The position numbers and the translations under genes are program-made. A stretch of DNA of 64,000 bases from Paenibacillus eucommiae. GTDB taxonomy: Bacteria > Bacillota > Bacilli > Paenibacillales > NBRC-103111. Each line of letters starts with the position of its first letter. Positions within the stretch are counted from its first letter, which is position 1. The stretch covers positions 124,001 to 188,000 of the forward strand of contig NZ_JAGGLB010000006.1 in the NCBI RefSeq assembly GCF_017874215.1, written 5' to 3'. The notes under the pieces are model-generated. The model did not search any database, was not told the DNA's origin, and saw nothing but the letters and a program-made list of their open reading frames with translations. This document shows positions 34,645-42,507 of the stretch, in pieces.

Positions 34645-35844
34645 CTACACAGTCTTATTTCCAAGACGCTCCAAAGCAAGAGTTGCAAAAATAGCCGAAC
34701 CCAAAGGAATACAGGCTTCGTCCACGATAAAATGAGGACTATGCAGGCCTGCAGCTTTCTCGGCGCCTTCCTGAGGTCCCGAGCCAAGGAAAAAGAAGCT
34801 TCCCGGTACCTTCTGCAAAAAGAGCGCGAAATCCTCGCCTCCGGTGGATGGCAGTGCTTCGATCAAATTATCATCACCGATTAGCGGCTGGATCGCTTGA
34901 CGCAGATAGCCTTCACAAGCCGGATCGTTGTCTACTGACGGTACTTGCGAAATGTAAGTGACGGAAGCTTTGCAGCGATATGCCGCGGCTATTTGTTCCG
35001 CGAGCCTGCTGATGCGGTCCGGCATGCCATCTCTCACTTTAGAGGAAAAGGATCTTACAGTTCCGGTCATATCCAAAAATTGCGGAATGATGTTATTGGC
35101 TGTACCCGCCTGGATAGTGCCAATGCTGATAACAGCAGGTTCAAGCGGAGAGATCTCCCTGCTGACCGCCGTCTGCAAGCCCATAATGATCGCAGATGCA
35201 GCAACGATAGGATCTATACACTGGTCCGGCATGGAGCCGTGGCCGCCTTGTCCTTCTACACGAATTTCAATCCTGTCGATCGCGGCCATAATCTGGCCTG
35301 GCTTGGTCGCTACCTTACCGGCAGGCAGAGTTGGGAAATTGTGCAGCCCGTAAATTTCATCTACGCCGTCCAGTGCGCCATCCTCAATCATCATGCTCGC
35401 CCCGGCCAGCACTTCCTCCGCCGGTTGAAAAATAAAGCGAACCTTGCCCGCCAATTGCTCGCGATGACGCGCAAGCAGCTCAGCGGCGCCCAATAAAATA
35501 CTCGTATGTACGTCATGACCGCAAGCATGCATCACACCCGGATTCTCCGAGGAGAACGGCAGGCCAGTTTCCTCCAAAATCGGAAGGGCATCAATGTCGG
35601 CACGCATGGCAAGCGTTGGGCCTGGAAGGCCTCCGGTCAAATCAGCAACAATGCCATAACCGCCGACACGGGTAGTAACGTCCAAGCCCAGCTCGGAAAG
35701 CCAGGCGGCAATTTTGGAAGCGGTCACGGTTTCCTGCAGGCTTAATTCCGGAAAGCGGTGTAAATCCCGCCTGAAAGCGATCAGTTTTTCTGCAAGTTCG
35801 TTCGCTTCCTCTTTCATTTGAATACGGAAATCAGTTTGTAGCAT
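34645..35844 (-). CDS. M20-family amidohydrolase
   Basis: This 399-residue metal-dependent hydrolase is of the M20D type (N-acyl amino acid or hippurate hydrolase group), cytoplasmic. ATG at 35844 follows AGGGGGAA; an upstream in-frame start at 35883 would overlap the previous gene and lacks a ribosome site. Motifs are LHRFPELSLQE, MRADIDALPI, MHACGHDVHTSILLGAA (metal-binding Cys/His pair), FQPAEEVLAGA (catalytic Glu pair) and TGGEDFALF. It is the last gene of a reverse-strand set following a ceramidase-like gene by 19 bp. Together these suggest removal of an acyl or amide group from the cluster's substrate. The substrate itself is unknown. Confidence 0.88.
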   Translation of the reverse strand: MLQTDFRIQMKEEANELAEKLIAFRRDLHRFPELSLQETVTASKIAAWLSELGLDVTTRVGGYGIVADLTGGLPGPTLAMRADIDALPILEETGLPFSSENPGVMHACGHDVHTSILLGAAELLARHREQLAGKVRFIFQPAEEVLAGASMMIEDGALDGVDEIYGLHNFPTLPAGKVATKPGQIMAAIDRIEIRVEGQGGHGSMPDQCIDPIVAASAIIMGLQTAVSREISPLEPAVISIGTIQAGTANNIIPQFLDMTGTVRSFSSKVRDGMPDRISRLAEQIAAAYRCKASVTYISQVPSVDNDPACEGYLRQAIQPLIGDDNLIEALPSTGGEDFALFLQKVPGSFFFLGSGPQEGAEKAAGLHSPHFIVDEACIPLGSAIFATLALERLGNKTV

Positions 35845-35863
35845 GGGAATTCCCCCTGATTGT

Positions 35864-37273
35864 TCACAGATTGTGTAATTCAACCAGTGCTGCTGCCACC
35901 TCTTCTATGAATAGTTCAGCCGCACCTTGTAAGAAAGGCGAGGTTTCTACTTCGTATCCACCTTGGGGGTAAGCTTCGGCGATTGGCAGATAGCCCAGAT
36001 GCCCATTTGCATAACCGCTGAAGAGGGTAACCCGGAACGGCGACTTTGCTTTCAGACTTAATCCGATTTCCACAAAAGGCTCCAAAGGAACGCCAATCAA
36101 TGCAGCATCGCCTATGGACATCAACTGCACCTCAATATCACTGTGGCTCATTCCGTTGTATTTATTGGAAGTATCCCAAGCGAGGAAAGCTCTCTTCATT
36201 TGGAATGCGATCTTGCGGATTTCTTCCTCGTCAGCGTGGTTTGATTGCAACCTGCCCAGTTCCTGCTCCAAGGCTTGATAAGTAGCCTGTGCCTCTTCTA
36301 ATGGTAGCATTTTTTTCAGGGGAAGTGTGATTTTTTTAGTTATCATATGAAAAGAGGACTGGGTCTGTTTCTTGGAAGTATGCCAAATGCCTAATGAGGC
36401 TCCGGATTCAACGACACCTTCGAAGCGATGCTCGAAAGAGGCTGCTTCGATGTCCAGAGAAACCTTCATGGCCACTGCACCCAGAGCTGCTCCCATGCGT
36501 CTAGTAGCGGTCAAATTCGCGAGGAAGCCCTCCGGTCCAGGTCCAATGTTACCAGCACTTCCTTGCAGGAAGAGGCAGATGCCTCCGGTAGCTTGCTCAA
36601 CTGCTTTTTTCATTATTCCTGGATAGTCAGGACTATGCAGCTTGTAAGGGTAGCCGAGTGTTGTCGGATGGCATGAATAGTGGACTATGGTGGCCACTAC
36701 CTCGCCCGCCTCATCTTCAAATCGGAGGACGCCAACATCAGGATCAGCAATGCCGTTCTCATTATATCCGGTAATGGTTTTACCGTTATCCAAGAGCTGT
36801 CTGCGATTTTTGCCAATCGAACAGGCTCCTACACCTGCTCCCATCGTGACACTCTTCATATTTTGCTTAGCCTCTAAAGCGGCGTTAACCGTCTGCTCCA
36901 AGAGGAATTGAAAATATTCCTTGTTAGCTGCTTTTCCTTCCTCATAATAATCACTCCAGAAGCAAGGACCAGCATGCGTATGCGTTACGGATAAACGAAT
37001 CTGCCCGAAGGAGAGACCAAGCGCCGCAGCCACTGCCTCACGAACGAGATTGGATTGTTCAATGACGAATAACCCTGCATCTACATCTATAAGCACCGCT
37101 TCTGAATCTGCAATTCCATTCGTATCTTCAGGACCAGCGTTAATGATCATAGCAGTCGTATAAAAATCAGCTTCGATACCGGTCGCAAACACATGCGTTT
37201 GTGCCCCCCATCCTGCGTGAGGTACGGAAAGCTTGGGGTTGATTTGCTTTTTGGCAACTCCAATGTTTAACAA
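35864..37273 (-). CDS. Neutral/alkaline ceramidase-like hydrolase
   Basis: This 469-residue protein is of the neutral ceramidase N-terminal-domain family, which hydrolyses amide bonds with a zinc site. The start is TTG at 37273 behind GGGAGGGGAA. Visible motifs are VTHTHAGP (zinc ligands), HYSCHPTTLG and LQGSAGNIGPGP. No signal peptide is present, unlike secreted ceramidases, so a cytoplasmic amidase is more likely. Many Bacillales carry similar proteins in sugar gene clusters, with no proven substrate. It lies between an IclR regulator and an M20 amidohydrolase on one strand. Confidence 0.78.
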   Translation of the reverse strand: MLNIGVAKKQINPKLSVPHAGWGAQTHVFATGIEADFYTTAMIINAGPEDTNGIADSEAVLIDVDAGLFVIEQSNLVREAVAAALGLSFGQIRLSVTHTHAGPCFWSDYYEEGKAANKEYFQFLLEQTVNAALEAKQNMKSVTMGAGVGACSIGKNRRQLLDNGKTITGYNENGIADPDVGVLRFEDEAGEVVATIVHYSCHPTTLGYPYKLHSPDYPGIMKKAVEQATGGICLFLQGSAGNIGPGPEGFLANLTATRRMGAALGAVAMKVSLDIEAASFEHRFEGVVESGASLGIWHTSKKQTQSSFHMITKKITLPLKKMLPLEEAQATYQALEQELGRLQSNHADEEEIRKIAFQMKRAFLAWDTSNKYNGMSHSDIEVQLMSIGDAALIGVPLEPFVEIGLSLKAKSPFRVTLFSGYANGHLGYLPIAEAYPQGGYEVETSPFLQGAAELFIEEVAAALVELHNL

Positions 37274-37330
37274 GAAATTCCCCTCCCTTATAAAAAACGA
37301 TTACCAGTCCGTGCACATACTCGTGTACAT

Positions 37331-37363
37331 GCCGGATAAAAGCCCGATAAATGCCCGATAAAT
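37331..37363. repeat. 11-bp tandem repeat upstream of the ceramidase-like gene
   Basis: Three head-to-tail 11-bp units (GCCGGATAAAA, GCCCGATAAAT, GCCCGATAAAT) lie about 60 bp upstream of the ceramidase-like gene, just after the IclR gene. They could be repeated regulator sites. A dyad GTGCACATACTCGTGTACAT is next to them at about 37312-37331. Confidence 0.5.
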
Positions 37364-37393
37364 GCTGGTTTACATAATCGCATTATATGCCTA

Positions 37394-38200
37394 TCATGTA
37401 GCATCAGCCTGTAAAGAGCGGTCTGTTTCGAGCCGATCATCCATATAGCCCAGATCACGGGAGATCAGCGCAGCGGTTTCTTTAATTTGTTCGCCGATTT
37501 TCATGAATTTGACTGCAGGCAAATCCTTGCTGAGTGCCGTAATGCTCATTGAAGCGACGACATTGCCAGACGAATTGCGGATTGGCGCTCCGATGCAGCG
37601 GATGCCCTCCTCGAATTCCTCATCTTCAATGGAGAAGCCGTGCTCACGCACGAACTCGATATCCTCCAGAAATTTTTCGAGGGAGCGGGCTCCCTTGGAT
37701 GGCGTATCGTTCATCTCTTTGGGCAGCGCCCTTTTGATTTCCTCAGGGGTCATGCCAAGAGCCAGAGCTTTGCCTACGCTTGAACGGTACAAAGGCTGCC
37801 CTTGTCCAATCGATGTGGCGAACCTTACGAAGCCGCTGCCTTCAACTTTATCGCAATATACTGGTTTATCACCGATTAATACTGCCAAATGAGCCGTGTA
37901 GGGAGTTCCCTCTACAAAATTTTGCAAATGGGGGCGGGCTGTCTGCACCATATCCATAGAGCTCAAGTACCGGTTGCCCCAACGAAGCACACCCGACCCG
38001 AGCTGATATTTGCCGCTGGGTGTCTTGCGGATAATTTCATACTGTTCCAGGGTATTGAGTATGACGAATGTGGTCGTTTTTGGCAGCTTGAGTTGCGTGT
38101 GCAAATCCCCGATCGATAATTCCTCGTCGGAAAGCGCATTGAGAATCAGGATCGCTTTCTCCAATGCGGGCACCGTATAATCCTTTGTTCCTTGTGCCAT
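37394..38200 (-). CDS. IclR-family transcriptional regulator
   Basis: This 268-residue regulator has an N-terminal winged helix (about residues 8-70; ALEKAILILNALSDEELSIG, LKLPKTTTFVILNTLEQYEI) and a C-terminal effector domain of the IclR type (YRSSVGKALALGMTPEEI, EEFEEGIRCIGAPIRNSSG, VASMSITALS). ATG at 38200 follows GGAGG. It is in the middle of the reverse-strand catabolic genes and probably controls them and the divergent aminotransferase/dehydratase genes. The palindromes TTCAATATATTGAA between the divergent promoters are candidate targets. The effector is likely a sugar-acid intermediate. Confidence 0.9.
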   Translation of the reverse strand: MAQGTKDYTVPALEKAILILNALSDEELSIGDLHTQLKLPKTTTFVILNTLEQYEIIRKTPSGKYQLGSGVLRWGNRYLSSMDMVQTARPHLQNFVEGTPYTAHLAVLIGDKPVYCDKVEGSGFVRFATSIGQGQPLYRSSVGKALALGMTPEEIKRALPKEMNDTPSKGARSLEKFLEDIEFVREHGFSIEDEEFEEGIRCIGAPIRNSSGNVVASMSITALSKDLPAVKFMKIGEQIKETAALISRDLGYMDDRLETDRSLQADAT

Positions 38201-38237
38201 TTCGAAACCTCCAATTTCATTTCATACTACAGTTATA

Positions 38238-39044
38238 TTACACTTCACCGGCATTTGCCAAGTGGCCGCCATCTACGACTAATGTGGTGCCGGTAATATA
38301 GGAGGCTTCATCGGAAGCAAGAAATAGAAAAGCATTTGCTGTCTCTTCAATTGTACCTAACCGGCCCATCGGAGTTCTATGGGATAATTGCAGCGTGTTT
38401 TCTTCTTTTTTCAGCTCCCTGTCCAGTGGGGTATCGATGAAGCCTGGAGCTACAGCGTTCACACGAATGCCGTGCTTGGCCAAATCGACCGCCATCGACT
38501 GGGTCAACAGAACAACACCGCCTTTGGAGGCATTGTAATGAGCGAGCATTGAGCTGCCAGACAGCCCGTTTTTGGAGGCCATATTGACAATGGAACCTTG
38601 AATCTCATTTGCGATCATTTGCTTGCTAACCCATTGGCTGAGCAGAAAAGTCGCATTAAGATTAACATTAATAATGTTCAACCACCGCTGGTAAGGAATG
38701 TCTGTGAACGTTTCACGAACGGCAATGCCTGCGTTGTTAATAAGAATGTCCAGACCACCAAGCCGGCTCCATGCTTGCGCCGCGGCTGCTTCAATCTGTT
38801 CAGGAACGGATAAATCGCAAACGGCGGATTCAACCTGGGCAGGTACGGACGTTCCGAGGACAGCTTGTGCCTGTTGGATCTGCTGTGCCTGCTGCTTCAA
38901 TAGTTCGACTGACTCAGCAAGCTGCTCTTCGCGCATATCTATTAGAAACACGCTTGCGCCTTCCTGTATAAAACGGCTGGCAATACCCTGCCCGATTCCT
39001 CGGGCACCGCCTGTAATAAGTACTCTTTTGCCACTTAATCTCAT
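38238..39044 (-). CDS. Short-chain dehydrogenase/reductase
   Basis: This 268-residue NAD(P)-dependent oxidoreductase is cytoplasmic. The cofactor motif is TGGARGIG at about residues 11-18, with Asp in FLIDMRE after the second strand suggesting NAD preference. NNAGIA follows, then catalytic Ser in NMASKNG and the YNASK motif. The end, YITGTTLVVDGGHL, is typical of classical SDRs. A short glutamine-rich insertion (LKQQAQQIQQAQ) lies after the second strand. ATG at 39044 follows GGAGG. It would oxidise a sugar or sugar acid in the same pathway as the Gfo/Idh protein and dehydratase. Confidence 0.9.
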   Translation of the reverse strand: MRLSGKRVLITGGARGIGQGIASRFIQEGASVFLIDMREEQLAESVELLKQQAQQIQQAQAVLGTSVPAQVESAVCDLSVPEQIEAAAAQAWSRLGGLDILINNAGIAVRETFTDIPYQRWLNIINVNLNATFLLSQWVSKQMIANEIQGSIVNMASKNGLSGSSMLAHYNASKGGVVLLTQSMAVDLAKHGIRVNAVAPGFIDTPLDRELKKEENTLQLSHRTPMGRLGTIEETANAFLFLASDEASYITGTTLVVDGGHLANAGEV

Positions 39045-39245
39045 CGCTTTACGCCTCCATTACATGGTTTTTTATTTTATGAACCACCTCAAAGGATCCC
39101 GCCAAGTAGCTGAATTAACTTTGAAGTAAAAGCCCGGCTCCATCAAGATGGACTGACCACCTATCAACGGCGGAGATTTGCTGTATTGACTTGCCGCAAG
39201 CCCTTAATTAAACGGTACTAACCATAGCGGACTTTTGCGACTCTT

Positions 39246-39428
39246 GCGGACCTCAGATCCGTTATTTTAGCAAATCAAGGTTTTTTTGCGGCCTTACGGA
39301 CATGAAAGCCGTTATTGATCCTGAAACAGCGCCAATAGCATGAATTTAGGGCAAATAGCGGAACCTATGTCCGTAACGCTCGCAAAAAAGAGATAAATGG
39401 TAAAATAGCGGAACTCATGTCCGTAACC
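39246..39428. repeat. Four-unit stem-loop array, GGAC/GTCC family, copy 2
   Basis: Units lie at about 39246-39266, 39293-39316, 39354-39378 and 39405-39428. Centres are about 49, 61 and 50 bp apart, the same spacing as copy 1 at 3871-4055. The last two contain TAGCGGAACTCATGTCCGTAA or a near variant. This array and the hairpin at 39467-39582 fill the 600-bp gap between the SDR and Gfo/Idh genes. I see no gene there. Confidence 0.75.
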
Positions 39429-39466
39429 TTACGTCCAAAAGTATACCCAAATCTACAGCTGGAAGA

Positions 39467-39582
39467 GGAAATGGGTGTGGGTGAAAGAGAGCCAGCGTCC
39501 GCATTAAAGATGTGTTCCTACCCCCTGATCCAAAATCAAGGGAACACATCTTTAATAGCGGCTGGAGCCCACACTCATTCCC
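39467..39582. repeat. Long intergenic hairpin, copy 2
   Basis: This 116-nt homologue of 4166-4285 has outer stem GGAAATGGGTGTGGG (39467-39481) against CCCACACTCATTCCC (39568-39582) and inner stem TTAAAGATGTGTTCC (39504-39518) against its complement (39541-39555). A C-G pair of copy 1 becomes G-C in the outer stem, and a T-A pair becomes G-C in the inner stem. Structure is therefore kept while sequence changes. It could also terminate the Gfo/Idh transcript, but the DNA beyond the stem has no long T tract. Confidence 0.8.
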
Positions 39583-39644
39583 TCACCCAAGCACCCACGT
39601 CATGAACATGCTCATCAAAGGAAGCCGCAAGACGTCTTTTCAAC

Positions 39645-40877
39645 CTATTTCTTTGCTTTACGGTTTTTCATGAAATCCGGAAAAGCGACTGTTTGACCGT
39701 TGTTCGCAATAGATTGAGCGGATAACGGGAATACCGAGCTCCAGGTTACTGCGTCATATACATCGACGGCTGGCAGACGGTTTTCGCGAATAGAGGAGAC
39801 AAACTCATCAATGACGAAGAAATCTCCGCCGCCATGGCCAGCCTGCTCAGCCTCTTTCATCGAACGCTTCCACAGCGGATGCTCGAATTCATCTGCATAG
39901 TTCCATAGAGATTCCCATTCCGCATGCTCTTGACCTGGAAGACCTACGGAGTAGCCAGGTGAGCGCCCTTCAATCCAGACGAGCGGATCTTCCTTGTCGT
40001 GACGCGGTGCCAGGTAGGCGCCCTCGGTGCCTTGAAGCCCGTAATGCACCATATTGTGGGGACGGCTGGATGCCCAGTCGAGACGAAGGGAGATGACGAT
40101 GCCGCTCTTGGTGCGGATCGTGCTCACCGTTGCATCTCCTTGCTGCCAATAGGCAGGCTTGGAACCGGGGTGACTGTCGCCATACTGCTCATGGAAGTAT
40201 TTAGCCATTGAGCCTCCGCGGGTAGAGTATGTGCTCATATAATCCAATTCATCCGTGCGGTTGATCCCGAGCCATTGTGCCAAGGGTCCGAGAGAATGAG
40301 TGGGATAGTTCATGGCATTATGATCCCGATTCAGCTCTCCGCGCCATGTTAACGATCCATCCGGGTAATTGGTCAATGAGCGGCAATCATGCAAATAAGC
40401 GCCTTCTACAAAGGATACTTTACCAAAAACCCCTTGATGAACCATGTTCTCAACCATTTTATTAGGACGCATATAACAGTAATTTTCTGCCATCATATAA
40501 GTTAAACCTGTTTGTTCAACAGCTTCCACCAGCTCCCAAGCATCTTCAAGAGTATGGCAGGCAATAACCTCACTCAGTACATGCTTGCCAGCACGGAGTG
40601 CTTTAACAGCTTGCTTGGCATGAATAACTAATGGAGTTGCCAGTAGGACAGCGTCGAGATTCGGGTCTTCCAGCAGCTTATCGTAATCCGTGTACGTGTT
40701 AACACCGGGATAGTTTTCCTTCCATTCTGTGAGCACAGTTTCACTTAGGTCGCAAACAGAGGTTAAAATTACCGTCTCCTGCAGAGCAGAAAGCGCTTGC
40801 TTGAATGCTCCTCCGCGTCTTCCTCCGACAACGGCTAAACGGATAGGATTTTGAGTGTTGTTTTGATTTGTAGTCAT
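39645..40877 (-). CDS. Gfo/Idh/MocA-family oxidoreductase
   Basis: This 410-residue NAD(P)-dependent dehydrogenase begins a set of reverse-strand catabolic genes. The Rossmann fold starts RLAVVGGRRGGAFKQAL, with GRRGG replacing the usual G-G--G pattern. HVLSEVIACHTLEDA stands where most members have an EKP motif, so the usual Lys is missing. The C-terminal domain has NYPTHSLGPLAQWLG and GGGDFFVIDEFVSSI. It is longer than the family member at 18926-19897 and only distantly related to it. It is divergent from the aminotransferase gene at 41178, with candidate operators between. Confidence 0.85.
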   Translation of the reverse strand: MTTNQNNTQNPIRLAVVGGRRGGAFKQALSALQETVILTSVCDLSETVLTEWKENYPGVNTYTDYDKLLEDPNLDAVLLATPLVIHAKQAVKALRAGKHVLSEVIACHTLEDAWELVEAVEQTGLTYMMAENYCYMRPNKMVENMVHQGVFGKVSFVEGAYLHDCRSLTNYPDGSLTWRGELNRDHNAMNYPTHSLGPLAQWLGINRTDELDYMSTYSTRGGSMAKYFHEQYGDSHPGSKPAYWQQGDATVSTIRTKSGIVISLRLDWASSRPHNMVHYGLQGTEGAYLAPRHDKEDPLVWIEGRSPGYSVGLPGQEHAEWESLWNYADEFEHPLWKRSMKEAEQAGHGGGDFFVIDEFVSSIRENRLPAVDVYDAVTWSSVFPLSAQSIANNGQTVAFPDFMKNRKAKK

Positions 40878-40911
40878 GGTTTCACTCCCAATTTTAGTTT
40901 TGTTAATTGAT

Positions 40912-40927
40912 ATTCAATATATGGAAT
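40912..40927. promoter_or_regulatory. Candidate operator of the reverse-strand catabolic genes
   Basis: ATTCAATATATGGAAT is palindromic with one mismatch and matches the operator at 41055-41070. It lies about 11-26 bp downstream of the start point predicted from the reverse promoter at 40945-40974, a position suited to repression. Confidence 0.55.
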
Positions 40928-40944
40928 GATTTCGTAATGATCTT

Positions 40945-40974
40945 AATTTACAATTTAATTCCTTCTGCTGTCAA
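40945..40974 (-). promoter_or_regulatory. Putative promoter of the Gfo/Idh gene
   Basis: On the reverse strand a perfect -35 TTGACA (40969-40974) is 18 bp from TAAATT (40945-40950). It lies about 70 bp upstream of the Gfo/Idh start. Confidence 0.55.
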
Positions 40975-40998
40975 TTTCTTTTTTAATCTTTTTTATTG

Positions 40999-41027
40999 TT
41001 GACGGATTACGTTGTGATTCATATAAT
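40999..41027 (+). promoter_or_regulatory. Promoter of the aminotransferase/dehydratase operon
   Basis: TTGACG (40999-41004) and a perfect TATAAT (41022-41027) are 17 bp apart. Transcription would start at about 41034, just before the palindrome at 41055. Confidence 0.7.
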
Positions 41028-41054
41028 TATAGTATAAATTAATTTTTGATTATC

Positions 41055-41092
41055 GTTCAATATATTGAATTTTGCAGTTCGGCATATTGAAC
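41055..41092. promoter_or_regulatory. Candidate operators of the aminotransferase operon
   Basis: GTTCAATATATTGAAT (41055-41070) contains the perfect 14-bp palindrome TTCAATATATTGAA. A degenerate second copy, TTCGGCATATTGAAC, is at 41078-41092. Both lie downstream of the predicted transcription start. The IclR regulator at 37394 is the probable binder. Confidence 0.6.
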
Positions 41093-41177
41093 TCTCTAGG
41101 ACACAAGCCCGGTTTCCAAAGTCAAACTGTTTATGAATCAGCTTTATTAAAAAACTACATCCTACAGGAGGCATAAC

Positions 41178-42467
41178 ATGTCTAAAAGCTTGCAAATTCA
41201 CGAAGAATCTAAAAAATATACACCAGGTGGCGTGCATACTTCCATTCGTAACGTAGATCCATTTCTGGTATTTACTAAAGGAGAAGGCGCCTATGTTTAT
41301 GATGCGGACGGCAAGAAATATATTGACTATCAGGCAGCTTTCGGGCCTTTCATTCTCGGCCACAACTATCCTTATGTAAATAACAAGGTGATCGAAGCGA
41401 TTGGACGTACTGATTTGTATGGCGTGGGCTGTACGGATCTGGAAGTAGAACTTGCCCGTAAAATTTGTACCCATGTTCCTTCTTCGGAGCAAGTGTTATT
41501 CTGTAATTCAGGATCGGAAGCGACCTACCATGCGATTCGTCTTTCACGTGCAGTGACAGGACGCAACAAGCTGATCAAGTTCCAAGGCTGCTACCACGGA
41601 TGGCATGACTATGTAGCCCGCAACATGTTAAGTGATTGGGATATGATTGGCAAGCGCGATCCTGGATCTGCTGGTATGATGGAAGAGGCGATCGATAATA
41701 CATTAGTATGTACGTTCAACGATCTTGAAGATGTAGAGAGAACGCTGCGTGAGAACAAGGAGCAGGTAGCCGCGCTTATCGTAGAGCCGATTCCGCACAA
41801 TATTGGCTGTATTTTACCAGAGCCAGGATTTCTTCAAGGCTTGCGTGACCTTTGCACCCAGTATGGCGCTTTATTGATTTTTGACGAAGTTATTACTGGC
41901 TTTAGACATCATATTGGCGGTTTCCAAAAGGTTGCGGGTGTGACACCGGATCTGACTACAATGGGTAAAGCGATGGCAAATGGTTTCCCAATAGCTGCAG
42001 TAGCTGGTAAGAGAGAATATATGAAGCGTTTCAACACAGAGAAGGGTGGAGACGTTTGGTTTGCAGGTACCTACAATGGTCATGCCGTTGGCACCGCAGC
42101 TTCGATTGCTACACTTGAAATGATGGAGAACGAGCCTGTACATGAGCATATTTTCCGTCTTGGCGAAAAAATGCGCAGTGGCCTTCGCGATATTCACGAC
42201 CGTCTGGGCGTAGAGGCAGTTGTGGCTGGTTTTGGTTCTGTATGGACTACTTATTTCATGAATTTTATGCCGAAAAACTATACAGATCTGAAGCAAAACA
42301 ATGCAGAGCTGTACGTGGCCTACCGCCGCAAATTGATCGAGAAGGGCATCTTCAAAATGCCAATGAACATCAAGCGTAATCATGTCAGCTACAGCCATAC
42401 AGATGAGGATATCGATACAACTTTAACGATTACGGAAGCAGTTCTTAAGGAACTTTTGCAAAAATAA
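41178..42467 (+). CDS. Class III aminotransferase, glutamate-1-semialdehyde aminomutase-like
   Basis: This 429-residue pyridoxal-phosphate enzyme resembles glutamate-1-semialdehyde aminomutase but sits in a sugar cluster, far from haem genes. ATG at 41178 follows AGGAGG. Motifs are TPGGVHTSIR, FCNSGSEATYHAIRL (phosphate-binding), FQGCYHGWHD, VEPIPHNIG, IFDEVITGFR (Asp contacting the ring) and the Schiff-base Lys in TTMGKAMANGFP at about residue 264. It probably transfers an amino group from a 2-amino or keto sugar acid. The dehydratase gene follows by 25-40 bp. Confidence 0.87.
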   Translation: MSKSLQIHEESKKYTPGGVHTSIRNVDPFLVFTKGEGAYVYDADGKKYIDYQAAFGPFILGHNYPYVNNKVIEAIGRTDLYGVGCTDLEVELARKICTHVPSSEQVLFCNSGSEATYHAIRLSRAVTGRNKLIKFQGCYHGWHDYVARNMLSDWDMIGKRDPGSAGMMEEAIDNTLVCTFNDLEDVERTLRENKEQVAALIVEPIPHNIGCILPEPGFLQGLRDLCTQYGALLIFDEVITGFRHHIGGFQKVAGVTPDLTTMGKAMANGFPIAAVAGKREYMKRFNTEKGGDVWFAGTYNGHAVGTAASIATLEMMENEPVHEHIFRLGEKMRSGLRDIHDRLGVEAVVAGFGSVWTTYFMNFMPKNYTDLKQNNAELYVAYRRKLIEKGIFKMPMNIKRNHVSYSHTDEDIDTTLTITEAVLKELLQK

Positions 42468-42507
42468 TCAAAGAACGTACATTAATGAGGAAGTGGGCTG
42501 CATAACG

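Noticed and set aside
39417..39605. Open frame of 62 codons over the second long hairpin
   Set aside because: Same reason as for 4170-4388; no ribosome site and no similarity to a protein family.
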